Virus record (IMG/VR): IMGVR_UViG_3300031576_000058 | Coordinates: 1 to 52,824 of that record | DNA length: 52,824 nt | DNA from: a virus | Reading direction: 5' to 3' (one strand) | Position numbers and translations under genes: made by a program | The notes under the pieces: generated by a model | What the model was told of the DNA's origin: nothing | Database searches by the model: none | The model's input: only the letters and a program-made list of their open reading frames with translations | Shown: positions 14,307 through 20,195 of the stretch, piece after piece | How the letters are laid out: each line of letters opens with the position of its first letter | How positions within the stretch are numbered: position 1 is the first letter of the stretch

Positions 14307-14701
14307 CGCTTGTGCCACTCCTGCTTCATGTAGTCGGCAACAGCTTCGGCTATCGTATCGTCTGTCGCTTCATTGGCCATCGAGGCATTGATTATGTTGG
14401 TCAAGTCAGCTACCCACCGCTCGTACCGATTCTCTATCACCGTATCCCTCGTCGGACGTGTAGGGTCATTCTGCCAGCCGCCAGGGCGAGCGAGGGCTTC
14501 TGCTCTCCCAAATGATGCCTCTTCTTCAGCGGTTAGGAGAGAACATTGATCTGGAGTCAGTAGCCTCGTTGATGCTCTCCATACTACTGTAAGGTCAGCT
14601 TTGAGGGCGGCGACCTGTTGGACGTAACACTCTTCATCGTGTTTCACTACCCCTTCGCTATCTATTTCAAGTACGCATCCAGGGCACCCTGGCGATTTCA
14701 T
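14303..14701 (-). CDS. Hypothetical protein of the accessory region
   Basis: 132 residues, starting MKSPGCPGCVLEID with a GGAGGAAGC site. One CPGC knuckle and later a Cys at CYVQQ; the rest is acidic helix (TAEEEASFGRAEALARPGG). A shortened MTase or regulator is not evident. Lower G+C than the structural genes, like the rest of 14-16.5 kb, suggesting separate ancestry. Confidence 0.62.
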   Translation of the reverse strand: MKSPGCPGCVLEIDSEGVVKHDEECYVQQVAALKADLTVVWRASTRLLTPDQCSLLTAEEEASFGRAEALARPGGWQNDPTRPTRDTVIENRYERWVADLTNIINASMANEATDDTIAEAVADYMKQEWHKR

Positions 14702-14747
14702 GCTTCCTCCAACAGTCTTTGAGTTTACGCTCTGCTATAGACGGCGA

Positions 14748-15067
14748 TCATCGCCCCCACCCTTTTAATCTTAATCGCTCCCTAAATGCTCTGTGGCTTC
14801 TACTTAATCGACGCACATCGTTATCGTTTTTAGCTCCATCATACCCCCCCACCACGCAACTCGAAGTTCGGGGTCCGTGTGGGGGTTGTCGTCACGAGAC
14901 TTGCTGTGCATGAAGGCGGCCACCCCATCAACGGAGGCTTGGTCGATGCCGTGCAACCGCCGCACTTCGTCTATAAGGTTTTAAACCATTAGACGTTGAA
15001 GCGGGCGATCATAGAGCAAACCCTCCCGAAGTTCCTGCTCAATCTGCTTAATGTCAGCATCGGTCAT
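14748..15067 (-). pseudogene. Broken small phage gene (nonsense plus frameshift)
   Basis: ATG 15067 reads MTDADIKQIEQELREGLL and stops at TAA (14983-14981). The same frame then continues NLIDEVRRLHGID to MMELK, and after an A5 run at about 14830 the matching reading moves to another frame: DNDVRRLSRSHRAFRERLRLKGW, stop at 14748. Small phage proteins of this form ('DEVRRL...MMEL...RSHRAFRERL') are usually continuous. Two independent lesions indicate decay. The 28-residue front piece could still be translated. Confidence 0.6.
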
Positions 15068-15180
15068 GGCTCATCATCTCCAATTTCGTCAAGCATAACT
15101 GCATCGTAAGTAGAATAGCAGTCATCGCACACTCGCCCCTCTTGTGGCGTGCATTGCTTATCGCAATGGATGCACTTCAT
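15064..15180 (-). CDS. Micro zinc-ribbon protein 1
   Basis: 38 residues, MKCIHCDKQC then CDDC: two CxxC knuckles spaced for one zinc ribbon. Stop and start overlap neighbours by ATGA on both sides, so it belongs to a translationally coupled chain (15418 to 15064). Acidic C-terminus. Role unknown; such proteins can bind nucleic acid or host polymerase. Confidence 0.65.
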   Translation of the reverse strand: MKCIHCDKQCTPQEGRVCDDCYSTYDAVMLDEIGDDEP

Positions 15181-15305
15181 GGATTAACCTCAGGTATGGA
15201 TGGTCCATCCCACCAATGGACGCAATGAATCTTGTCCTCCCGTGCGTGGCACTCAGTCTCCGCGGTTCCATCGTAACCGCAAGAGCAACACACACCGCCG
15301 GTCAT
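15177..15305 (-). CDS. Micro zinc-binding protein 2
   Basis: 42 residues with CCSCG near the start and C/H residues further on (ECHARED, HCVHWW), enough for one zinc site. ATGA overlaps at both ends place it in the middle of the coupled chain. Function unknown. Confidence 0.6.
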   Translation of the reverse strand: MTGGVCCSCGYDGTAETECHAREDKIHCVHWWDGPSIPEVNP

Positions 15306-15418
15306 GGCTGCCCCCTTCCCCACTCATCACCTTCGGCATAACAAGACCAGCAGATATCAGGCACAATACTGAATACCTCTACTTCTTCTCCGCACGCCTT
15401 GCAAATCATAAGTCGCAT
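15302..15418 (-). CDS. Micro zinc-ribbon protein 3
   Basis: 38 residues: CKACG and later CWSC, spaced about 18 apart as in a rubredoxin-type zinc ribbon. First of three consecutive micro zinc genes linked by ATGA overlaps. Its start lies inside the end of the 15406 gene. Confidence 0.6.
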   Translation of the reverse strand: MRLMICKACGEEVEVFSIVPDICWSCYAEGDEWGRGQP

Positions 15419-15786
15419 GGCTGCTCTACTGAGCAGTCATGGCTCACTCCTTGCCGGATGCCTCCGATTCCTCTGCTGTGCATCGTTCGTTTGGCTGCGG
15501 CAAAGACAGAAGTGTGTATCTTGTGACTATACACCCACGGAAAGGACAGATGGTCGGGTTGAGTTGGAAGATAGAATCGAAACCCATAGGGTGACTTTTC
15601 CCAATGGAACCCCCGCTTTTCCATCGCCTCCACAACGAGGCCGATGCCATGCCAAGATTGAAGATCGCCACCGAAGTAACCTCTACCGCTTTCGTCATGC
15701 CATAGATGTTTAGAGGTTGGATACTTCGCGGGTTCCCACCCCAGTAACTCCTCAGCCACCCACTTGAGCAGGTCAAGGTCAGTCAT
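15406..15786 (-). CDS. Small phage protein, E/W-rich family
   Basis: 126 residues from the ATG at 15786. Recognisable layout of a common phage accessory protein: LLKWVAEELLGWE, later LQSWHGIGLVVEAMEKRGF, then a beta strand pair and a C-terminal AAAKR. The last ~25 residues look unlike the family and end inside the next gene, suggesting a late frameshift or new C-terminus. Function of the family is not known to me. Confidence 0.62.
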   Translation of the reverse strand: MTDLDLLKWVAEELLGWEPAKYPTSKHLWHDESGRGYFGGDLQSWHGIGLVVEAMEKRGFHWEKSPYGFRFYLPTQPDHLSFPWVYSHKIHTSVFAAAKRTMHSRGIGGIRQGVSHDCSVEQPCDL

Positions 15787-15869
15787 CGCCCCACCTTCGT
15801 TATGAACCACAAAACACCTATGCACATTAGGAGGATTGTCAATATAGGGGTATCAGTATTTATTGTCAT
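15783..15869 (-). CDS. 28-residue membrane peptide
   Basis: ATG at 15869 with AGGGGGA seven bases upstream; stop overlaps the next start as ATGA. The chain is a short polar start, one hydrophobic segment (ILTILLMCIGVLWFI) and a basic end, TKVGR. Looks like a genuine transmembrane micropeptide; a holin-modulating or regulatory role is possible but unproven. Confidence 0.5.
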   Translation of the reverse strand: MTINTDTPILTILLMCIGVLWFITKVGR

Positions 15870-15880
15870 GACTTATCCCC

Positions 15881-16075
15881 CTACGCTGCCGGATGCCCCT
15901 GATCCTTCCGTTGCGCCCGCCAGCGGACCCACCGCGCGAGTAGATGGGCGATTAGATAGAACGTCACGGCCCCAACGATGCCGCCAACGGTACCCTCGAT
16001 AACGTGGCCGAGGAGGGTGGAGTCGGTCACGGATTCTGCAAACTCATCGGTAACATTGGTTGCTCTTTCCCACAT
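15881..16075 (-). CDS. Single-TM small protein
   Basis: 64 residues. Polar N-terminus, then one membrane segment (VGGIVGAVTFYLIAHLLA) and a basic tail RWVRWRAQRKDQG. The positive-inside rule places the tail in the cytoplasm. Holin-like size and charge, but there is no adjacent endolysin. Overlaps the 16027 gene by 49 bases. Confidence 0.55.
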   Translation of the reverse strand: MWERATNVTDEFAESVTDSTLLGHVIEGTVGGIVGAVTFYLIAHLLARWVRWRAQRKDQGHPAA

Positions 16076-16197
16076 TTACAACAGACCCATACTATAGTTT
16101 TAGACGCTGCTGAACTACTGGGCACGGATGCCATGCGTGTTTTGCAATAACAATGGAATCCTGTGTCTAGAACCGGGCAAAGTTCAGAATCAGCCAC
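16027..16197 (-). CDS. Small zinc-ribbon protein with GTG start
   Basis: 56 residues from GTG 16197 (GGAG site). Two Cys pairs, CYC near residue 18 and CCKCG near 41, form a likely ribbon. It overlaps the following membrane-protein start by 49 bases in another frame, which is common in this compact region. Cys spacing supports it as real. Confidence 0.5.
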   Translation of the reverse strand: MADSELCPVLDTGFHCYCKTRMASVPSSSAASKTIVWVCCKCGKEQPMLPMSLQNP

Positions 16198-16200
16198 GGC

Positions 16201-16311
16201 TTACTCCATCTCATCCACGATATACGGCGGGTCATCCTGAAACGCCTCCTCTGTAAAGCCCCCATCCGCCACGATGGCAAGGAGGGCGAGGATGAAGGCG
16301 AGGACGATCAT
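16201..16311 (-). CDS. 36-residue membrane/exported peptide
   Basis: Starts MIVLAFILALLAIVADGG and ends in an acidic tail, with ATGA overlap to the preceding zinc peptide. It is either a one-TM micropeptide or a secreted acidic peptide after cleavage near VADGG. Many small phage genes in this window begin with the same MIV-hydrophobic pattern (13714, 17386). Confidence 0.5.
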   Translation of the reverse strand: MIVLAFILALLAIVADGGFTEEAFQDDPPYIVDEME

Positions 16312-16382
16312 GGCTTCCTCAGCAATTTAATTGAGTAAACTTTTTGATTGGCGTGAGGGCCTCCACAGGACTCACATTTCAT
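16308..16382 (-). CDS. 24-residue Cys peptide
   Basis: ATG 16382 preceded by GAGG. Reads MKCESCGGPHANQK then a basic end. CESC plus a His could form half a zinc site. Coupled to the following gene by ATGA. In-frame ATGs at 16388 and 16400 are alternatives. It lies just after inverted-repeat element 1. Confidence 0.4.
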   Translation of the reverse strand: MKCESCGGPHANQKVYSIKLLRKP

Positions 16383-16410
16383 TGCCATCCTCACTTTCAT
16401 TTATAAGGCC

Positions 16411-16547
16411 ATCCGCGCACGGGCCGGGCTTGATACCGACTTTTCTATCCAAGACCCCTGTCTGCTCTTCCAGCCTCATCACAGACAGACCTGATAGACA
16501 ATGGGGAGGCTCTCCGTGCGTGTCCTACCACGCCGCCGTGCGCGGAT
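16411..16547. repeat. Inverted-repeat-bounded intergenic element 1
   Basis: ATCCGCGCACGG (16411-16422) is perfectly repeated in inverse at 16536-16547. On the minus strand the interior contains CTATCAGG (16497-16490) and GGATAGA (16450-16444), able to pair as CTATC/GATAG, with a nested CTGTCTG/CAGACAG stem. Element 2 (16763-16946) shares the arms, the sequence next to them and both internal motifs, so they are two copies of one family. Either a structured RNA or a MITE-like mobile repeat, placed right after a stop codon. Confidence 0.7.
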
Positions 16548-16549
16548 TT

Positions 16550-16735
16550 CTAATCCCTTATCCACAGTTCAGCATACTCCTGATCCATGTCGTCGGGCTC
16601 TCGTAGACCGAACTCAGGTCCGTACCAGAAGACGTGTTGACAGCCAGGACACTTCAGAATTACCGCCACACCACCCCTTGGGCCACTCAAGAGCCCTTCT
16701 GTATTTTTACAGAGAGGACACTGAAGTCTATTCAT
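16550..16735 (-). CDS. Zinc-ribbon protein between the two repeat elements
   Basis: 61 residues from ATG 16735 (GGAGGGGGAG nine bases upstream). CPLC near the start and CPGC about 25 residues on form a classic zinc ribbon, followed by FWYGPEFG and an acidic tail. Flanked on both sides by the inverted-repeat elements, which may control or mobilise it. Confidence 0.68.
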   Translation of the reverse strand: MNRLQCPLCKNTEGLLSGPRGGVAVILKCPGCQHVFWYGPEFGLREPDDMDQEYAELWIRD

Positions 16736-16762
16736 GTTACCAAGCTCCCCCTCCAATTTTAT

Positions 16763-16946
16763 AATCCGCGCACGGGCCAGCTAGCTAGGCTGACAGTACG
16801 TCTATCCCGCTTCAGCAGCCTGATAGGCCAAGCTACTATCTGGGGCCGTGCGGACCTGCCATTACTGGCTCATCCTCACTCCTTACGGTGCCCGTAGCAC
16901 CCCAACGGATTTGACAATCCTCGGCTCACGCCGCCGTGCGCGGATT
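16763..16946. repeat. Inverted-repeat-bounded intergenic element 2
   Basis: AATCCGCGCACGG (16763-16775) is inversely repeated at 16934-16946, 13 of 13. Interior carries CCTGATAG (16819-16826) and TCTATCC (16801-16807), the same pair as element 1 in the same order, but the inter-arm length is larger (184 vs 137). No ORF inside. The arm adjoins the ribosome site of the 16550-16735 gene at one end and the stop of the 16954 gene at the other. Confidence 0.7.
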
Positions 16947-16953
16947 CTCATAC

Positions 16954-17337
16954 TTAGAATCCCCTCTGTCGCGCCCGGACCTCCTCGAAGTCCTTACGCA
17001 CCTTCACTGCGTGCTTGGCATGGATGATCCTCGCCAGCCTGATGGTCTCGTTGCCGAGTCTCTCTATTTCCGCCAGATCGGCAGGGTCGGCACTTGCCAG
17101 GTCGAGGGGCACGGTAGCGATCATATGCTCCCAATCCAGGCCAGCCTCCAGAACCGCGTCGGCCAGAACGTGGTCTCCCAAGATCTCCCGCGCTGTGGGC
17201 TCCGCGATCAGGGCCACCGCCTCGGCATCGGTGAGCATCTTCGCCCTGGTCTGCACGGCGGTAACTCCAGGGGGTCGGAACGCGAACGGAGGAAACTCTT
17301 CTGGCGTCTCTTTCGTGCGATCTTTTGGATAGGCCAT
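16954..17337 (-). CDS. Hypothetical alpha-helical protein
   Basis: 127 residues. Pro-rich start, then helices (AEAVALIAEPTAREILGDHVLADAVLEA, LAEIERLGNETIRLARIIH). Ends just before repeat element 2. No motif for an enzyme. Neighbours are lipoproteins and small membrane proteins. Confidence 0.68.
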   Translation of the reverse strand: MAYPKDRTKETPEEFPPFAFRPPGVTAVQTRAKMLTDAEAVALIAEPTAREILGDHVLADAVLEAGLDWEHMIATVPLDLASADPADLAEIERLGNETIRLARIIHAKHAVKVRKDFEEVRARQRGF

Positions 17338-17385
17338 GTCGTCATCCTCCTCTCGGGTTTGGCCAGGGTTCGTGCGCTGATTCTT

Positions 17386-17853
17386 TCAATCCCTTCCGTG
17401 CTTATGCCCAAACGGTCCCTTGATGTCCAGGTCGATCTTGTTGATGACGGAACCCCCCTGACTTGTCGAAACAGCCCCGGCATTGCTCGTAGCGGTCCCG
17501 CTCGCATTCACGTTCGTCGTACTCGGGCGAATGAGCGGGAAGAACGCGCCGATCGCTGCTCCCGTAATCAGGTGCTCAAAGAAGGTCTCGCTCGACGCGA
17601 TGTTCGCTTCGAGATCCTTGCAACTTTCAGCGATCTCCTCGCCCTTCTCGTTCGCACCGAGCACACACCGTTGCTGGTACGGAATCACGTAGTCGGTGCC
17701 TATGAAAAATCGTATCCCCTCGCGCCCGTAGGTCCGCACGACAACCCGTTTCCCGCCCTCAAATCCAGCCGGGATGTCCACAAACTGCGTGGTGAAGTTC
17801 GCGCACCCTGCCAGAAAGGCAATGGATAGCCACAGCATCAATAGCACGATCAT
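17386..17853 (-). CDS. Lipoprotein with internal membrane-like segment
   Basis: 155 residues with a lipobox LAGC at the end of a hydrophobic signal (MIVLLMLWLSIAF). Domain with YGREGIRFFIGTDYVIPYQQ, then a hydrophobic Gly/Ala segment (LITGAAIGAFFPLI) and a Thr/Ser/Asn-rich tail ending in DIKGPFGHKHG. Likely anchored to the envelope of the lysogen. May affect adsorption or superinfection; speculative. Overlaps the 17850 micro-ORF by four bases. Confidence 0.72.
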   Translation of the reverse strand: MIVLLMLWLSIAFLAGCANFTTQFVDIPAGFEGGKRVVVRTYGREGIRFFIGTDYVIPYQQRCVLGANEKGEEIAESCKDLEANIASSETFFEHLITGAAIGAFFPLIRPSTTNVNASGTATSNAGAVSTSQGGSVINKIDLDIKGPFGHKHGRD

Positions 17854-17984
17854 TGGTCATCCTCCTTGGTGAATTGTTTGCGAAATGAGAGTCCAAGCCA
17901 GATCAGCCCGACAATGGAGCCAATGAGCCAGGCGGCGATGATGAGGGGGGCGGTTATGGCTGCCTCCGATTCGCCGGCCAGCAC
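17850..17984 (-). CDS. 44-residue single-TM protein
   Basis: GTG at 17984; reads a short acidic start, one membrane segment (PLIIAAWLIGSIVGLIWLGL) and a charged tail FRKQFTKEDDQ whose TGA overlaps the next ATG. It is nested over the end of the 17954 lipoprotein. Hydrophobic profile and coupling are its only support. Confidence 0.45.
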   Translation of the reverse strand: MLAGESEAAITAPLIIAAWLIGSIVGLIWLGLSFRKQFTKEDDQ

Positions 17985-18634
17985 TCCGGATGATCCCGGA
18001 GGCCGTCAAAGATTTCGCTGCTTGTCCAGTAGAAATAGGCGATCGCCGCGAGCTGTTTCCCCATGACACTCGCCCACCACGCCTCCTGCTCCTCGATCTT
18101 CGCACACCCAGGAAAGACCCAATCGTAGCCCCCGAAGGCTTGGAGTGTTCCCACCACGGAGGCCTGGCTACCCGAGACAGCGTCCTTCCACTCGCGGAGT
18201 CGGAACGGATAGAGGTATTCCTGCCACCACTGCTCGAGGGCGTTGCCCTTCTTGTACGGATACTCGTGGTGGGCAATCACCGCATGGTCCAGGTCAAACA
18301 CCCCAAGCTCCTTGGCCAAGTCGACGTTCCCGTAGTCCACATACCGGAGCTCTGTTGCGTGGGCCAGCCTCCATGAGCGGTAGGCATCCGGCCGGTCCTC
18401 CGGTTCCCCGAAGTAGACGTACAGCCGAGAGTCGGCGAATGTCACCACCTGTTGCACATCGAAGGCAATGTACCCGTCAAAGCCTGCCGCCTTCACCTGG
18501 GCCACGGTCTCCGGCCGACTGTCTGCCACGTAGATCAGGCGAGTGATGGGGCTGGTGATCCGTGGGATCGGGGGTGCGGCACAGGAGGACAACAGGATCA
18601 CCAAGGATAAAATCCGGGTGAGGGGCCTGCTCAT
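17954..18634 (-). CDS. Lipoprotein of unknown function
   Basis: 226 residues with lipobox LLSSC. The mature domain has alpha/beta-barrel-like features: LIYVADSRPETVAQVKAAGFDGYIAFD, later ELRYVDYGNVDLAKELGVFDLDHAVIAHHEYP, with Trp-rich strands near the end (WWASVMGKQ, AYFYWTS). The pattern resembles glycoside-hydrolase-like TIM barrels, but no catalytic pair can be assigned. Envelope-located, directly downstream of the DNA methyltransferase. Confidence 0.68.
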   Translation of the reverse strand: MSRPLTRILSLVILLSSCAAPPIPRITSPITRLIYVADSRPETVAQVKAAGFDGYIAFDVQQVVTFADSRLYVYFGEPEDRPDAYRSWRLAHATELRYVDYGNVDLAKELGVFDLDHAVIAHHEYPYKKGNALEQWWQEYLYPFRLREWKDAVSGSQASVVGTLQAFGGYDWVFPGCAKIEEQEAWWASVMGKQLAAIAYFYWTSSEIFDGLRDHPECWPANRRQP

Positions 18635-18635
18635 C

Positions 18636-19484
18636 TCAGCCCCCCTTCCGCCGCTTAGGCTTCACTCCGTGTCGCTGTGGCATCAGTATTTCTTTTTGCC
18701 GCCCTTCTTTTTCTTGATCGCTTCCACCCCCCTCTTCGGTCAATTCCCGGAAGGCTCCGCCCTGGGCAGAGATGAGCTGCACCAAGGAGGAGTGAGGGTC
18801 CGGGCTGGTCATCTGGATTCCTGCAATGACCACGGGATCCGCTAGGAGAATTTGCTGTGCAACTTCTTGCTGCATTATTTCTATCGAGGACCAGTCGCAA
18901 TCCATCCCGATTGAGCGCAATCCCAGGCTTCGCGCTACCAAGGGCGTCGTGCCTGTTCCCGCAAAAGGATCAAGCCAGATTCGGCATTCAGGGAACATCC
19001 GCATTGCCCCATAAGGGATTTCCTTCACGAAGGGCGCGGGGTGCCCTCTTGGTCTATTGCGGTCCTCAGCACCTATCCATGGTTGGGGAGCGAAGATGAT
19101 CCACACCCCGGGCTTCGGCTTCATCGTCATGACCATCATTTCACAAGATAGATAGGCACGGGTCCACCCGCGACCGAATTGTCCATTGCACGTCACCAGA
19201 TTCTCGCTGGCAGCAATAATGGGGACGGCCATTTCCCAGTCCCCGACCGAGGCGTAGATGAAATGCTTCTGGATCATCAGCGGGAGTACCCAGCACACCG
19301 GGCCTCGAGCGACCCTGACGCACTCCGCATAGCACTCCCTGAGAAACGCAATATAGTCTTCCCACCGATCCCACGAGTCATTCGGGTATCTCTTCTTGGC
19401 GTTATACGGTGGACTCGTCACTATCCCGTCCACGCTCTTGTCCTTGAGCCGCCGCGCATCGCCCTGGAGAATCAGAAGGGACAT
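18636..19484 (-). CDS. DNA N6-adenine/N4-cytosine methyltransferase
   Basis: 282 residues from ATG 19484 (GGAGGA site); a longer frame to 19565 crosses repeat 3 and is rejected. Catalytic motif TSPPY (residues 23-27) precedes the AdoMet site DPFAGTGTT (173-181): beta-class order. No restriction enzyme is adjacent, so it is an orphan modifier that could protect phage DNA from host restriction or alter lysogen expression. C-terminal ~40 residues are Gly/Lys-rich. Ends one base before the next lipoprotein gene. Confidence 0.88.
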   Translation of the reverse strand: MSLLILQGDARRLKDKSVDGIVTSPPYNAKKRYPNDSWDRWEDYIAFLRECYAECVRVARGPVCWVLPLMIQKHFIYASVGDWEMAVPIIAASENLVTCNGQFGRGWTRAYLSCEMMVMTMKPKPGVWIIFAPQPWIGAEDRNRPRGHPAPFVKEIPYGAMRMFPECRIWLDPFAGTGTTPLVARSLGLRSIGMDCDWSSIEIMQQEVAQQILLADPVVIAGIQMTSPDPHSSLVQLISAQGGAFRELTEEGGGSDQEKEGRQKEILMPQRHGVKPKRRKGG

Positions 19485-19506
19485 AATTCCTCCAGCCGCC
19501 GCCGAT

Positions 19507-19574
19507 TCACGCACGGTGCCAGCCCCGCTGCCATGGGGGAACGGAGGACTGGGCGAAACCTGCACCGTGCGTGA
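19507..19574. repeat. 13-bp perfect inverted repeat before the methyltransferase
   Basis: TCACGCACGGTGC (19507-19519) and GCACCGTGCGTGA (19562-19574) are perfect inverse copies separated by 42 bases. The arms share the CGCACGG core of the two larger elements at 16.4-16.9 kb. It lies between the Cys-rich peptide gene and the methyltransferase ribosome site, so it could act as an mRNA stem or a protein operator. Confidence 0.7.
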
Positions 19575-19581
19575 CCTCCCC

Positions 19582-19749
19582 TCAGAAGCAGTACGTCGTA
19601 CACACGCCTCCCGAACAGCACGTTTGGCAGAAGATCACCCTCCCATCTGGTGCGTACACCGTCGTCGTCGTACAGGTCGCATACACCACGCCCTGGACCG
19701 CTACGACGAGTAGAGCGGCCGCCAACATCGCGCGAGCTGCCCTCCCCAT
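19582..19749 (-). CDS. Secreted Cys-rich 55-residue protein
   Basis: ATG 19749. Signal peptide with core AAALLVVAVQGVVYA, then a mature part of about 30 residues with six Cys: CTTTT, then CQTCC, then CTTYCF at the end. The pattern CTTTT-x-Y-x-P-D-G-R is regular enough to look like a conserved microprotein family. Probably disulphide-bonded outside the cytoplasm; toxin, adhesin or signalling peptide are all possible. Begins within the end of the nuclease gene. Confidence 0.6.
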   Translation of the reverse strand: MGRAARAMLAAALLVVAVQGVVYATCTTTTVYAPDGRVIFCQTCCSGGVCTTYCF

Positions 19750-20195
19750 AGGTATTGCTCCTCTTTGGCCTTGATCTCAAAGCCGCTGTCGGTCTTGTCC
19801 AATACCAGCGTGGCCCGTCGCATCAGCCACACCGCGCGGGTCTTGGTTGGCTTCGCCCACCCGTGGACTTCCGCCAGTCCGCCGGACGCTAGCCACTTCT
19901 TGAGCCGCGGGTTGTAAACCGCCTTCAGGACCCGGTCCCGGAACTCGGTCAGCACGGTGCTCTGGGTCATGCCTGCCTCCAAGAAGGGCTTTGGCCATTC
20001 CCCTGGCCGGAACCAGAAGATATCGCCGAAGCCGTACATATCCCGGGTGAAGGCAAGGACCTTGCCCCCTGCGCCCCGGCCCGGGATCCGGTAATTCCGC
20101 TCCACATCCTCGACCTCGTGCCCCTGGCGCCGATGCCACTCGAGGCTCTTGTGCTTGACCGTAGTGCGCTTTTTCTTTTTGACCTCTTCTCTCAA
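19701..20195 (-). CDS. PD-(D/E)XK-like nuclease, probable
   Basis: 164 residues from a TTG that overlaps the helicase stop. The N-terminus is Lys-rich, then LEWHRRQGHEVEDVERN (helix with candidate acidic residue) and FTRDMYGFGDIFWFRPGE (strand pair with D-x-Y-G-F-G-D). MTQST follows, then WLASGGLAEVHGW. This order matches phage restriction-fold nucleases of the Hjc/VRR group, in which the last catalytic position can be Gln. Substrate unknown; Holliday junction or flap cleavage is plausible next to the helicase. Confidence 0.5.
   Translation of the reverse strand: MREEVKKKKRTTVKHKSLEWHRRQGHEVEDVERNYRIPGRGAGGKVLAFTRDMYGFGDIFWFRPGEWPKPFLEAGMTQSTVLTEFRDRVLKAVYNPRLKKWLASGGLAEVHGWAKPTKTRAVWLMRRATLVLDKTDSGFEIKAKEEQYLWGGQLARCWRPLYSS

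Noticed and set aside
16911-16916. TTGACA on the plus strand as a promoter
   Set aside because: No -10 at a sensible distance and all downstream genes are on the opposite strand; it lies within repeat element 2.
18636-19565. Methyltransferase starting at 19565
   Set aside because: The extra 27 residues cross the inverted repeat and lack family similarity; ATG 19484 has an ideal GGAGGA site.
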